A stretch of DNA of 64,000 bases from Pseudomonadota bacterium (GCA_039028155.1 JBCCIS010000014.1:36954-100953); one strand, 5' to 3'; positions 8,150 through 16,903 are shown, numbered from the stretch's first letter. The notes: generated by a model from the letters alone, not told the origin. Made by a program: numbers and translations.

Positions 8150-8174
8150 CCCAGTCGTGTCGAAACCGACTGGG
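8150..8174 (+). promoter_or_regulatory. Hairpin overlapping the ribosome-binding site of the next gene
   Basis: CCCAGTCG at 8150-8157 pairs with CGACTGGG at 8167-8174 across a 9-nt loop. The right arm includes the first Gs of the GGGGG Shine-Dalgarno run before the ATG at 8184. It could end the sigma/anti-sigma transcript (followed by GGCTTT) or mask translation of the downstream gene. Confidence 0.4.
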
Positions 8175-8183
8175 GGCTTTCCG

Positions 8184-9179
8184 ATGTCCGATCCCTTGCC
8201 GTCATGGCAGGCCGCCAACGCGCCGGCGGCGGTAAAAGACGAGATGACGGCGTTGCGCGCCGAGCTCGACGCGACGGTGCCGCCGAAACGCCAGGCCGAC
8301 CGTAACCTTCTGATCGCGACCTGGAACATCAAGGCGTTCTCGTCGCTGACCCGCAAGTGGACGGCTTCCAACAGCGACAGTCCCAAGCGTGATTTTCGAG
8401 GCCTGTGGGCGATCACGGAGATCATCTCGCGTTTCGACGTGATCGCGATCCAGGAGATCAAAGGCGATCTGCGCGCGTTGCGCACCATGATGAAGACGCT
8501 CGGTCCGTCGTGGCGGTTCCTGATGACCGATGTCACCCGGGGCAGTGCCGGCAACAGCGAACGCATGGGTTTCGTCTTCGACACCACGAGGGCCAATCTC
8601 TCCGGCCTTGCCGGTGAACTCGTGGTGCCGGAAGAAGAACTGGGCGCGATCGGCGCCGATGCGCTTCAAAGTCAGTTCGCACGCACGCCCTATGCGGTGA
8701 GTTTCCAGGCGGGTTCGGAGACCTTCACGCTGGTGACGCTCCATGTCGACTTCGGCTCCTCGTCCGCCGGGCGGGTACCGGAACTCAAGGCCATCGCCAA
8801 ATGGCTCGACCGCTGGGCCAAGCAGGCCAATGCTTATGGCCAGAACTTCATCGCGCTCGGCGATTTCAACATCGACCGCAAGGGCGACAAGCTATGGGAA
8901 GCCTTCACCAGCACAGGGCTTGAGGTGCCTGAGGCGCTGCATAAGGTGAAGCGATCGATCTTCGCCGATGACGACGACACCGAGCTTGAGAAGTACTACG
9001 ACCAGATCGCGTGGTTCACGTCAGGCAAGAAACGCCGACTGAGCATGATGTTCGACAGCGCCGGCATGGTCGACTTCGTGCCCTTCCTCTATCAGGACAA
9101 AGGCTTCTCGAAGTCCGTCGTGCAGCACCGCCTGTCCGACCACTACCCCCTGTGGGCCGCGTTCGACTGTCGCGACTGA
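8184..9179 (+). CDS. Endonuclease/exonuclease/phosphatase-fold protein
   Basis: The 331-residue protein starts at the ATG at 8184, with GGGGG 8 nt upstream; a GTG at 8157 is a longer alternative. It has the ordered motifs of the EEP (DNase I-like) superfamily: TWNIKAF (Asn), IAIQEIKG (metal-binding Glu), a VTLHVDFG strand, FIALGDFNIDRKG (Asp and Asn), and SDHYPLWA (catalytic Asp-His at the C-terminus). All the key residues are present, so it is probably an active metal-dependent phosphodiesterase or nuclease. No signal peptide is seen, suggesting a cytoplasmic enzyme. The substrate (DNA, RNA or an inositol-like phosphate) cannot be decided. Confidence 0.85.
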   Translation: MSDPLPSWQAANAPAAVKDEMTALRAELDATVPPKRQADRNLLIATWNIKAFSSLTRKWTASNSDSPKRDFRGLWAITEIISRFDVIAIQEIKGDLRALRTMMKTLGPSWRFLMTDVTRGSAGNSERMGFVFDTTRANLSGLAGELVVPEEELGAIGADALQSQFARTPYAVSFQAGSETFTLVTLHVDFGSSSAGRVPELKAIAKWLDRWAKQANAYGQNFIALGDFNIDRKGDKLWEAFTSTGLEVPEALHKVKRSIFADDDDTELEKYYDQIAWFTSGKKRRLSMMFDSAGMVDFVPFLYQDKGFSKSVVQHRLSDHYPLWAAFDCRD

Positions 9180-9205
9180 CCTTTCAGTCGCGCGTCATGT
9201 GCCGC

Positions 9206-9222
9206 GCCGGTGCAGCACCGGC
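9206..9222. terminator. Short hairpin between convergent genes
   Basis: GCCGGTG at 9206-9212 pairs with CACCGGC at 9216-9222. It sits between the convergent EEP-fold gene and the first small membrane protein gene and could terminate both. There is no clear U-run. Confidence 0.4.
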
Positions 9223-9250
9223 CGGTTCCTGTGCGAGATAGAGACGGGGA

Positions 9251-9364
9251 TTAGAAGAAGAGCAGCGAGGAGATGGTGATGTTGACGACGGTGATGCCGG
9301 TGGCGATCAGGCTGTAGATGGCGAGTTCCCGCCAGTTTGGCGATCCTTGCTTCTTTTGTTTCAT
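9251..9364 (-). CDS. 37-residue single-span membrane microprotein, copy 1 of 3
   Basis: This short frame starts at the ATG at 9364, 4 nt after an AGGG Shine-Dalgarno-like run, and ends at a TAA at 9251-9253. A basic N-terminus (MKQKKQGS) leads to PNWRELAIY and a hydrophobic helix ending SSLLFF at the very C-terminus. Two further copies lie on the same strand at 10766-10885 and 11106-11222. All three align without gaps from the W-x-E-L-x-x-Y motif to the final Phe and share an Asn in mid-helix. That conservation across different DNA sequences is the main evidence that it is a real gene. The topology is probably N-terminus in, one helix. Function unknown. Confidence 0.72.
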   Translation of the reverse strand: MKQKKQGSPNWRELAIYSLIATGITVVNITISSLLFF

Positions 9365-9605
9365 GACCCTGGGCCGTCCCGCCGGGTAAGAGTTGCCGTC
9401 ACCGCTATCCTTAGTGCAAGTCACGTGCCAGACAATTGATGGCCGTCACACTTTTTCCTGGCGAATCAACGCTTAACCCATATTCCTTAATATACTACTA
9501 ACGGAGTATGTGCCGGCCGCCCGTCGGTTCGATGCGTTCGCGCCGCTGTTCTTGGCGGCGATCCCGGCTAACCTCGCCGCCGCAAATCCTTCGGGGACTC
9601 CGCCG

Positions 9606-10769
9606 ATGACATTGATGCAGCGCTACCCCTCCGTGGCCGACTTGGAGCGCCGGGCGCGCCGGCGTATCCCGCGGTTTGCCTGGGATTACCTGGCCGGCGG
9701 CTCCGGCCAGGAGCGTTTGGTGGGGCGCAACCGGGAGGCTTTCGACCGGGTTTTGATGACGCCGCGTTTCTTTGTCGATATCGCCGACACCGACCTTTCC
9801 GTCGAGGTCTTCGGTACGCGCTATGCGATGCCGATCGGCGTGGCGCCGATCGGCCAGGCAGGCCTGGTATGGCCGGGGGTCGAGGCGATGCTGGCCCGCG
9901 CGGCCAAAAATGCCGGCATTCCCTATCTGCTGAGCACCGTGTCGACCGCCGTCATGGAGGAAATCGGCGCCATCGGCGGCGACCACGCGTGGTTCCAGCT
10001 TTACCCGCCGGCCGACCGGGCGATCGAGAAGGATCTGATTGCCCGCGCCCAGGCATCCGGCTTCGGCGCCATGATCGTCACCATCGACGTGCCAGTGCAG
10101 GCCCGCCGCCTGCGCGACATACGTAACGGCTTTTCGGTGCCGCCGCGCATCAATTGGCTGAATGTTGTCCAGGCTGCGCTAGCGCCCGCGTGGTCGATTG
10201 CAACCCTGCGCCACGGCCTGCCGTACTTCCGCACGGTCGAGCCCTATGTCGACGACAAGTCCGATATGAAGGAGAGCGTGACGTTCCTGAGAGACCAATT
10301 CACTGGCCCGATGTCGCGCGAGCATTTCGGCGAGATCCGGCGTCAGTGGCAGGGCCCGCTCATCGTGAAAGGCATCCAGCATCCCGACGACGCGCGGCTG
10401 GTCGTGGAGTTGGGCGCCGACGGCATCATCGTCTCGAACCACGGCGGCCGGCAGCTTGACGGCGAACGCGCGACGATTGACGTTTTGCCCGACATCGTCG
10501 AGGCGGTCGGCGACACAACGACGGTGATGCTGGATAGCGGGATCAGAACCGGTCTTGACGTGGTGCGCGGGCTGGCGCGCGGCGCCCAGTTCACGTTCAG
10601 TGGGCGCAGTTTCATGTTCGCGATCGCGGCCCTGGGTGAGGCCGGCGGCGATCATGTCGTGCAGATCTTACGAGAGGAACTGTTGCACGTGCTGGGGGAA
10701 CTTGGCTGCCCGCGCGCCGCGGACATGGACGCGGCCTGGTTGGCCGCGCCGTGGTCGTCAGACGGCTAG
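9606..10769 (+). CDS. FMN-dependent alpha-hydroxy-acid dehydrogenase (LldD-like)
   Basis: The 387-residue protein belongs to the lactate/glycolate/mandelate oxidase family, which oxidises an L-2-hydroxy acid to the 2-keto acid with FMN on a TIM barrel. Visible are IPRFAWDYLAGGSG near the N-terminus, the AMPIGVAPIGQAGL flavin loop, and the signature SNHGGRQLDG, in which the His is the active-site base and the Arg binds the substrate carboxylate. I chose the ATG at 9606 (GGGGA upstream). The frame is open back to a GTG at 9510 behind ACGGAG, and the extra N-terminus is somewhat hydrophobic, so a longer form is possible. The substrate may be lactate, but this cannot be read from sequence. Its 3' end overlaps the second microprotein gene. 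Confidence 0.88.
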   Translation: MTLMQRYPSVADLERRARRRIPRFAWDYLAGGSGQERLVGRNREAFDRVLMTPRFFVDIADTDLSVEVFGTRYAMPIGVAPIGQAGLVWPGVEAMLARAAKNAGIPYLLSTVSTAVMEEIGAIGGDHAWFQLYPPADRAIEKDLIARAQASGFGAMIVTIDVPVQARRLRDIRNGFSVPPRINWLNVVQAALAPAWSIATLRHGLPYFRTVEPYVDDKSDMKESVTFLRDQFTGPMSREHFGEIRRQWQGPLIVKGIQHPDDARLVVELGADGIIVSNHGGRQLDGERATIDVLPDIVEAVGDTTTVMLDSGIRTGLDVVRGLARGAQFTFSGRSFMFAIAALGEAGGDHVVQILREELLHVLGELGCPRAADMDAAWLAAPWSSDG

Positions 10770-10885
10770 AACAGCAGGAGTGACGATACCGCCACATTGA
10801 CGACACAAACCATGGTGCCGAGGCCGGTGTAGAGAACCAGCTCCCGCCAATTGCCTGAACCCTTGTTGTTCTTTTTCTCGCTCAT
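10766..10885 (-). CDS. 39-residue single-span membrane microprotein, copy 2 of 3
   Basis: The frame starts at the ATG at 10885 (GGAAAACA upstream) and ends at a TAG at 10766-10768, overlapping the end of the FMN dehydrogenase gene on the other strand by 4 nt. A charged N-terminus (MSEKKNNKGS) is followed by GNWRELVLY, a hydrophobic stretch with a mid-helix Asn (CVVNVAV), and the C-terminus SSLLLF. It matches copy 1 closely in the N-W-R-E-L and V-V-N segments and in the S-S-L-L ending. Function unknown. Confidence 0.72.
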   Translation of the reverse strand: MSEKKNNKGSGNWRELVLYTGLGTMVCVVNVAVSSLLLF

Positions 10886-11105
10886 TGTTTTCCGCCGTGT
10901 CATACGCGCGCTCTTGAGGTGTTACGTATGACCCGCGTCAATCCGATGCTATTGACCGGCATCACATTGATGTCACCTCGGCGGAAGAACGGCACAATCG
11001 CGCCACAATCTGTGACCGCCATCAACACGGGCGGCCCAGAATGCCCATGCACGGCTGTTGGTTCATGGCTTAGCCGGCACCGTTGCTGCGGGAGCAGAGA
11101 CCAAA

Positions 11106-11222
11106 CTAAAACAGCACCAGCATGACGACGCCGATATTGGCGGCGGATACCACGGTGGCGAAGCTGCAATAGACGATCAGTTCTTGCCAGCTTGAGAGAG
11201 AAGAAGTCGGTTTGTCGTTCAT
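11106..11222 (-). CDS. 38-residue single-span membrane microprotein, copy 3 of 3
   Basis: The frame starts at the ATG at 11222 (GGACC about 8 nt upstream) and ends at a TAG at 11106-11108. After a polar N-terminus (MNDKPTSSLS) comes SSWQELIVY, a hydrophobic helix containing AANIGVV, and the C-terminal MLVLF. It is the most divergent of the three but keeps the Trp, Glu-Leu, Tyr, mid-helix Asn and terminal Phe at identical spacing. The 220 bp between it and copy 2 holds nothing I can interpret. Function unknown. Confidence 0.68.
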   Translation of the reverse strand: MNDKPTSSLSSWQELIVYCSFATVVSAANIGVVMLVLF

Positions 11223-11371
11223 CGTGCCGGTCCATGCGGTGAAAGCAAATCCCGGTCCCCACCCTCAGGTAGGCGACACGACGGCGACATCAACGCTCCG
11301 CACGGCGACCTCACCGTGGCTTGATAACGCTTGTTGCGTTGGTGAGGCGCGCTGACGGCGCGGAAACGTTG

Positions 11372-12775
11372 TCAGGAGGCGGGCGTCAGCTTGTCCAGCG
11401 CGCCCAGCTCGTCCAGCAGGTAGACGTTCGTTGCGATCGCCTTTTTGAACACACCGAGGTCCATGGATTCGTTGGGACCGTGGATCGAGCTGGCGGGATC
11501 CAGAACGCCGTTCAAGATCAGCGGCAGATGAGAGAAGCGTTCCGCGAACAGAGCGACGAACGGTATCGAACCGCCGACACCAATCTGCACGAGATCGTGA
11601 CCCCACGCCTTGCTGTACGCACGCCCTGCGGCGTCAAACGCCGGGCCCTTGGGTTCATAAAGCCACGCATCGCCGTGGCCCGGCCGTTCGTGGACCGTCA
11701 GCTTGACGCCACCGGGCGGTTCGTGGGTCAGGGCCTCGGTGACATCCGCCACCAGCGCCTCGGGATCCTGGCCCGGCGCAACGCGGATCGACAGCGCTGC
11801 CGTTGCCGCATGGCGCAGCGCGTTCTTCTCGTGATCGGGCTGCGGCAGTGTCGTCGAGACAATGGTTAGCGCCGACTGCCGCCACGCCCACTCGGCGAGC
11901 GGGCGGCCACGCTCAGGCAGCGCCGAGACGCCGTCGATGATTTGGGTGGCCTTCTCGACGGTCGCCGCATCGAACGGCAGTTCGCGGGCGGCATCGCGCC
12001 AGGCTTGTGGCACGTCGACACGGCCCAGTATGAAACGGCCGTCGTCGTCGACCAGGCGCGCCAGCGCCTTGACCAGCGCGGTCGACACGTCCGGCGCGAC
12101 ATTGCCCCACAGGCCGGAATGCACATCGGATGCAAGCGCTTCGCACGTCACGTCCAGTTCCACCAGGCCGCGCAAGGATGTCGTCAGGCCGGGGATCTCT
12201 GTGGACGGGTTGTCGCAATCGGTCAGCACCATGGCGTCGGCGTCGAAGACGTCGGGGTAGGCGTCCATGTAACCGACCAGGTTGGGCGAGCCGATTTCCT
12301 CTTCGCCCTCGATGATCAGCTTGACGTTGACCGGCAGCGCGCCGGCGACCGCAAGCCAGGCTTCGATGGCCGCGAGGTGACTGACCCAGCCGCCCATGTC
12401 GTCGCCGGAACCGCGGGCATAGAGCCTGCCGTCGATCTCGACCGCTTCATGGGGTGGCGTGTTCCACGGCTCGCCCTTGACCGGCTGCAGATCCATGTGG
12501 CCGTAGATCAGAACCGTTGGCTTGCCCGGTCCGGCGTCCATACGTTGCGCCGCGACGGCAGGCAGCGCGCCGTCAAGTTCCAACACCTGTGCGTTATCAA
12601 AGCCGAGCGCGTCCAAGTCGTCGCGGATCCGGTGCGCCAGCGCCACGACATCCTTGGCGTGATCGGGATCGCACGAGATTGCGGGATAGGCGATGTACCC
12701 GCCCAGACGCTTCACCGTCTGTTGGAAGTTATCCTCCGCATAGCGGCGCACGTCTTCGCTTCGGTTGCTGACCAT
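11372..12775 (-). CDS. M20 family dipeptidase/metallopeptidase
   Basis: The 467-residue protein has the complete di-zinc site of the M20 family: YGHMDLQPV (His93, catalytic Asp95), GSGDDMGG (bridging Asp), EGEEEIGS (general-base Glu and zinc Glu), LTDCDNPS (zinc Asp) and a C-terminal IHGPNESM (zinc His). The order and length match the carnosinase-like dipeptidases (CNDP/PepV group), with the dimerisation domain inserted in the middle. No signal peptide is seen, so it is cytoplasmic and probably cleaves dipeptides or N-acyl amino acids. The neighbouring MetR-like regulator is transcribed in the same direction upstream, with 57 bp between the genes, so linkage is possible but not shown. Confidence 0.88.
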   Translation of the reverse strand: MVSNRSEDVRRYAEDNFQQTVKRLGGYIAYPAISCDPDHAKDVVALAHRIRDDLDALGFDNAQVLELDGALPAVAAQRMDAGPGKPTVLIYGHMDLQPVKGEPWNTPPHEAVEIDGRLYARGSGDDMGGWVSHLAAIEAWLAVAGALPVNVKLIIEGEEEIGSPNLVGYMDAYPDVFDADAMVLTDCDNPSTEIPGLTTSLRGLVELDVTCEALASDVHSGLWGNVAPDVSTALVKALARLVDDDGRFILGRVDVPQAWRDAARELPFDAATVEKATQIIDGVSALPERGRPLAEWAWRQSALTIVSTTLPQPDHEKNALRHAATAALSIRVAPGQDPEALVADVTEALTHEPPGGVKLTVHERPGHGDAWLYEPKGPAFDAAGRAYSKAWGHDLVQIGVGGSIPFVALFAERFSHLPLILNGVLDPASSIHGPNESMDLGVFKKAIATNVYLLDELGALDKLTPAS

Positions 12776-12832
12776 CGCGGCACTCTCCGTTGCTCCATCC
12801 TGTTACTCTATAGAGGGCAGCGGCTAGCCTGT

Positions 12833-13759
12833 TCAACTGCTTGCCGCGAACCCGCCTTCGTGTACCCGGCACCAGTCGGCCAGTTGTTCGGCGACGGTGG
12901 CGACCGCTTTGTCTTGGTCACCGGTGCTACGCCGCGCGACGCTCCAGGGAATGGTGAGACCCCGGTCAGTCAGACGACACGCGGCGAGCGCGCCGCTCTC
13001 GAGATGTGGCGCTATGGCCCAGCGCTGCACGATGGCGACGCCCAGATTGGCCTTTACGAGATCCACGATCGCGTCGATCAGTTCGACCCGGATGATACGG
13101 CGCGGCGACACGCCGGCCGGGCGCCAGAACAGATCCAGTTCGTGGCCGGGCAGGTTGGTGAAACTATAGGTCAGCACATCGTTGTCGCGGAAGTCAGTGG
13201 CTTCAACGCTGTCGCGCGCCGCCAGCCGGTGCTCCGGCGACATGATGGCGACCAGCTCGTCATCGAACAGCGGCAGGGATGTCATGCCTGCCGGGATCAG
13301 GGCATCGGGCACAACCGCCAGATCGATATCGCCTTCCTGCAGCGCGGCCAGCGGCCTTTGGACGGCGTTCGCCATCAGCTCGACCTCGATCGCCGGTGCC
13401 GCTTCGTGCAGGCGGTTCAGGAAGTCCGGCAGCCAGTGGTAACTGCTGTAGGTCGCGACCCCCAGCCGCACCACCGCTTCGATCCCGTGACCCATCTTCT
13501 GGGCGGCCGTTTCGACCTGCTCGAGCTCGTCGAGCAGGCGCGCGGACGCCTGATGGAGGAGCTCGCCCGCCGGCGTCAGGCGCAGGCGCCGGCCGAGCCG
13601 GGTGAAGAGGGCGAGGTCCAGACGCCGCTCCGCCTCGCGGATCCGGTGACTGAGCGCCGACGGCGTGACGCCCAGAAGCTGCGCGGCGTCGGCGACCGTG
13701 CCGGTCTCGACGATGGCCGTCAGCATCTGCAGATGATTGATCCCAAGCCTGGGTGCCAT
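12833..13759 (-). CDS. LysR-type regulator, MetR-like
   Basis: The 308-residue protein has the standard LTTR layout. The N-terminal winged helix-turn-helix is HLQMLTAIVETGTVADAA, then LLGVTPSALSHRI and RRLRLTPAGELL. A linker helix and a two-lobed effector domain follow, ending with LIDAIVDLVKANLGVAIVQ and RWAIAPHLESG. Both ends resemble MetR, the homocysteine-responsive activator of methionine genes, but the similarity is from memory. A perfect palindrome with LysR spacing lies 34 bp upstream of its start. The next gene in the same direction is the M20 peptidase. Targets are not known. Confidence 0.87.
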   Translation of the reverse strand: MAPRLGINHLQMLTAIVETGTVADAAQLLGVTPSALSHRIREAERRLDLALFTRLGRRLRLTPAGELLHQASARLLDELEQVETAAQKMGHGIEAVVRLGVATYSSYHWLPDFLNRLHEAAPAIEVELMANAVQRPLAALQEGDIDLAVVPDALIPAGMTSLPLFDDELVAIMSPEHRLAARDSVEATDFRDNDVLTYSFTNLPGHELDLFWRPAGVSPRRIIRVELIDAIVDLVKANLGVAIVQRWAIAPHLESGALAACRLTDRGLTIPWSVARRSTGDQDKAVATVAEQLADWCRVHEGGFAASS

Positions 13760-13792
13760 GGCGTTAGCTGAAAACAGTTCAATTCAACGCCA

Positions 13793-13815
13793 CATTAGAG
13801 CAAAAATCTCTAATG
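13793..13815. promoter_or_regulatory. LysR-type palindromic operator upstream of the MetR-like gene
   Basis: CATTAGAG at 13793-13800 and CTCTAATG at 13808-13815 are perfect 8-bp arms separated by the AT-rich spacer CAAAAAT. The ATTAGAG-N7-CTCTAAT form fits the T-N11-A consensus of LTTR recognition sites, and its place upstream of the regulator suggests autoregulation. Confidence 0.65.
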
Positions 13816-13886
13816 ATTGCGAGGCCACGCGAATGTGCATTGGCGTTGCGCTACGCCCTTACGTCGACAGTATTGGAAACCGCCGC

Positions 13887-15569
13887 TTAGCGGTGAATGG
13901 CGGCGAGTGTCTCGGCCGAATGAGCGAGCGCCAGGGCGCGCTCGGCGTCGGATGCCACCTGGAAGGCGCTGGCGACCGCGTCGTCCAGGCTGTCGTCGGC
14001 GGCGTTCTGGTCGCCGGCATCGGCCAGTTCAACGGCCAGATGAAGCTGCAGGAGCGAGCGGCGATAGGCCTGATTGACGTCGTCGAGGGCCCGGCGCGCG
14101 GCGAAGGCGAGCGGCGCGTTGTCGTCGGCCATGGCGAACAGGGTGCCGGCCTTCAGCGCGTCGTCCTCGATCAGTTCGGCGCTTTCCAGAGCGGCGGCGC
14201 TGTCACCGATCGCGGCCTGGCCCTGGGCGATGACCGAATAGGCCTCGTCCCGGCGGCGCTTGAAGGGGATCTCGCGGGCGGCATCCAGCGCTTCGTTCAG
14301 GATAGTCCGCGCGGCGGTGCCATCCTGACCGCTGGCGCTGGCGGCAAGCGCCAGGCTGCGGTACTCGGCCGGCACGATGGCGGCGGAGACCTGATGGGCG
14401 CTGGCGTAGTCGCCATGATCGACCAGGTAGCGGACCAGGGCCAGCTCGGCCAACGCGCGGTGATCGGGGGTGCGAATGGCCACGGTCAACTGCCGCGCCG
14501 TCTCAAGCCGATCAACCATCAGCAGGGTCGTGACGATCTGCGGCGTGATGCGGTCGCGCGCCTCGACCTCGGTGACGGCAAGGGTCGCCGCGGAGGCGCG
14601 CTCCAGTACAGCCTGGGCATCGTCGGTCCGGTCGACCGCGTGCAGCATCTGGGAGAACTCGATCAGGCGCCACGGGTTGATCGCGGCACCTTCGTCGCTC
14701 TCGATTGTCGCCCGGGCCTCGGCAACGGCGCGGTTGACGACTGCCGGCTCGCCGGCTTCGTGCGCGGCGCGGGCGACGGCGTCCAGCCCGGCGATCTTGA
14801 TGCGCACGATCGGCACGACGTCGATCAGTTCCAGCGCTTCGTCGTATCGGCCTTGGTTGCTGAGGCCCATCGCGAGCACATCGAGGGCGCTGATGATGTA
14901 ACGGGGATCGCGGATGCGGCGCAGGGTCTGGCGCGCTGCCTCGACCTGACCCATGGCGATCTGAACTTCGGCAATCTGCAGGAACGCGAAACTGCGTCGC
15001 TCGACATCGTTCATCTCGCGGGCAGCGGCGATGGCGTGATCCAGCAGGCAGGCGGTTGTCGGCTCGTTGGCGCAGTTTTCTTCGGCAACGCTGTCCAGGA
15101 ACGGGCCGCCCAGGACCGGTGAAAGCAGATCCTGGGTCGCTTCGCTGGCCGCCAGCACCTCGCGGGCATCGTCGATCTGCTCGACACGATTGTCTTCAAG
15201 ATGGTCCAGAAGCGCCTGGGCCTTATCCTGCTGACTATAGAGATGATCCAGCAGTTCGCGGCTCGGCAGGCCGTCCACCGGCCAGCCGCTTGCCAGCTGC
15301 ACTTCGCTGATTGCCTGGTTGGTCATCGGGCCCAGGATGCCGTCAACCGGACCGGCGTAGAAACCCAGGCGGCGCAGTTCGTCCTGCAGATCGCGCACCA
15401 GGCCGTCGGCCTGGGCCTGACCTTGCTCGATACCGCTTGAAATGGCGTGTGCGGGGCCCGTGGCCGTAAAGGCCAGGCCGACCGCAAGCAAACATGCCCC
15501 GGCGAGCCTTCCGCAGGTCTGGCCAATCTGGCTAGGGGCGCGGCTCGATGGGTCGTTTGGGAACGTCAT
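13887..15569 (-). CDS. Exported peptidoglycan-binding protein with helical repeats
   Basis: The 560-residue protein has an N-terminal signal (LAGACLLAVGLAFTATG, then PAHA) and one peptidoglycan-binding type 1 domain at about residues 55-115 (LQDELRRLGFYAGPVDGILG, then NQAISEVQLASGWPVDG). About 430 residues of Ala/Leu-rich helical hairpins follow (ALDVLAMGLSNQGRYDEAL, AQGQAAIGDSAAALESAE), which look like degenerate TPRs. It is probably periplasmic, anchored to the cell wall and using the repeats as a protein-binding scaffold. It stands alone in its direction. The long helical part has no enzyme motif. Confidence 0.75.
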   Translation of the reverse strand: MTFPNDPSSRAPSQIGQTCGRLAGACLLAVGLAFTATGPAHAISSGIEQGQAQADGLVRDLQDELRRLGFYAGPVDGILGPMTNQAISEVQLASGWPVDGLPSRELLDHLYSQQDKAQALLDHLEDNRVEQIDDAREVLAASEATQDLLSPVLGGPFLDSVAEENCANEPTTACLLDHAIAAAREMNDVERRSFAFLQIAEVQIAMGQVEAARQTLRRIRDPRYIISALDVLAMGLSNQGRYDEALELIDVVPIVRIKIAGLDAVARAAHEAGEPAVVNRAVAEARATIESDEGAAINPWRLIEFSQMLHAVDRTDDAQAVLERASAATLAVTEVEARDRITPQIVTTLLMVDRLETARQLTVAIRTPDHRALAELALVRYLVDHGDYASAHQVSAAIVPAEYRSLALAASASGQDGTAARTILNEALDAAREIPFKRRRDEAYSVIAQGQAAIGDSAAALESAELIEDDALKAGTLFAMADDNAPLAFAARRALDDVNQAYRRSLLQLHLAVELADAGDQNAADDSLDDAVASAFQVASDAERALALAHSAETLAAIHR

Positions 15570-15757
15570 GTTTGTTATGTCGACCTTTGCTTGTCGCTGT
15601 TAGGTCAAGTAACCGTCAGCGAGATAAGCGGGCAATTTCAGTGGCATCGGTTGTGATCTTCTAAGGCCCTGATGTCAATGGATCTATCGAGATAGGGTAT
15701 GCTTGTCGTGATGGCGCGCACATCTTGTGGATAAAATCACAGCTTTAAGGGGAGTTC

Positions 15758-16903
15758 ATGAACGTTCATTCAGGTGACCGGACTGGCGAATTGGTTAACG
15801 CGGCGCGCCGTTTCGCCGCCGACCACGTGGTCGAGGCGGCCGCGGATTGGGAGCGCGAGCGGCGCATGCCGGCCGAGCTCTTCAAGACCGCGGCCGAAGC
15901 GGGTCTCCTGGGCCTGATGGTGCCTCCGGAGGCTGGCGGCCATGGCCTCGGCCTCAAACAGACCGCGGCGATCGACGAGGTTCTGGCCGGCGCCGACATG
16001 GCGCTGGCCTTCGCGTTCAAGGTCCACGGCAACCTCGCCGGAAACCTGGCCCGCAACGGCTCACCGGCCCAGATCGAGCGTTACCTGAAGGCCATGCTGA
16101 CGGGTGAGGTGATCGGCGCCTTTCTGCTGACCGAGCCCCGGGGCGGCAGCGATGCCACCGCGATCACCACGCGTGCCCGGCCCGATGGCGACGGCTGGGT
16201 GTTGGACGGCGAGAAAGCCTGGGTTTCCAATGGTGCCGTCGCCGGTGTCATGCTGGTTTTCGCCCAGACCGACCCGGCGAAGGGCTGGCGCGGCATCGCG
16301 GGCTTCCTGGTTGACGCCGACACGCCCGGCATCAAACGGCAGCCCGCCTATCATATGCTGAGCGGCCACGCACTCGGCACCTGTGGTGTGACGTTCGAAG
16401 GCGTGCAACTCAGCCGCGACGCCATGCTCCTGGAGCCCGAGGCCGCGTTCAAAGGCGCCATGGGCGGCATCGACATCGCGCGCATCGGCGTTGGCGCCAT
16501 GGCCGCCGGCATGATGGCGGCAAGTCTGGACGCGGCTCTTGCCCACACCCGCGAACGCGCGGCGTTTGGTCAGACGATCGCCGATTTCCAGGGCGTGCAA
16601 TGGCAGCTTGCCGAGGCGGCGACGGACCTGGAGGCCACGCGCCTCCTGACCGGCCACGCGGCGGATCTGTTCGATGCCGGCGAGAACGCGACGGTCGCTG
16701 CGGCGCATGCCAAGAAGTTCGGCAGCCGGGCGGCGGTGCGGACGATTTCCAAGCTGACGCAGATCATGGGCGCTATCGGCTTCCGCCACGATGCCGGTCA
16801 TCCGCTGGCGCGTCATCTGGCGAGCGCCAAGATGGCCGAGTGGCTCGACGGCGCCAATGAGATCCAGAACCTCGTCATCGCACGCTCGCTGCTGCGGGAC
16901 TGA
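15758..16903 (+). CDS. Acyl-CoA dehydrogenase family protein
   Basis: The 381-residue protein matches the ACAD fold throughout: an N-terminal helical domain (FKTAAEAGLLGLMVPPEAGG), a middle beta domain with the FAD/substrate signatures (FLLTEPRGGSDATAI, EKAWVSNGAVAG) and a C-terminal four-helix domain (RAAFGQTIADFQGVQWQLAE, then LTQIMGAIGFRHDAGHPLAR and WLDGANEIQNLVIARSL). The Glu in DGANEIQNL is probably the catalytic base. It oxidises an acyl-CoA to the enoyl-CoA and passes electrons to ETF; the chain length is not predictable. A strong AAGGGGAG precedes the ATG. It appears monocistronic. Confidence 0.9.
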   Translation: MNVHSGDRTGELVNAARRFAADHVVEAAADWERERRMPAELFKTAAEAGLLGLMVPPEAGGHGLGLKQTAAIDEVLAGADMALAFAFKVHGNLAGNLARNGSPAQIERYLKAMLTGEVIGAFLLTEPRGGSDATAITTRARPDGDGWVLDGEKAWVSNGAVAGVMLVFAQTDPAKGWRGIAGFLVDADTPGIKRQPAYHMLSGHALGTCGVTFEGVQLSRDAMLLEPEAAFKGAMGGIDIARIGVGAMAAGMMAASLDAALAHTRERAAFGQTIADFQGVQWQLAEAATDLEATRLLTGHAADLFDAGENATVAAAHAKKFGSRAAVRTISKLTQIMGAIGFRHDAGHPLARHLASAKMAEWLDGANEIQNLVIARSLLRD

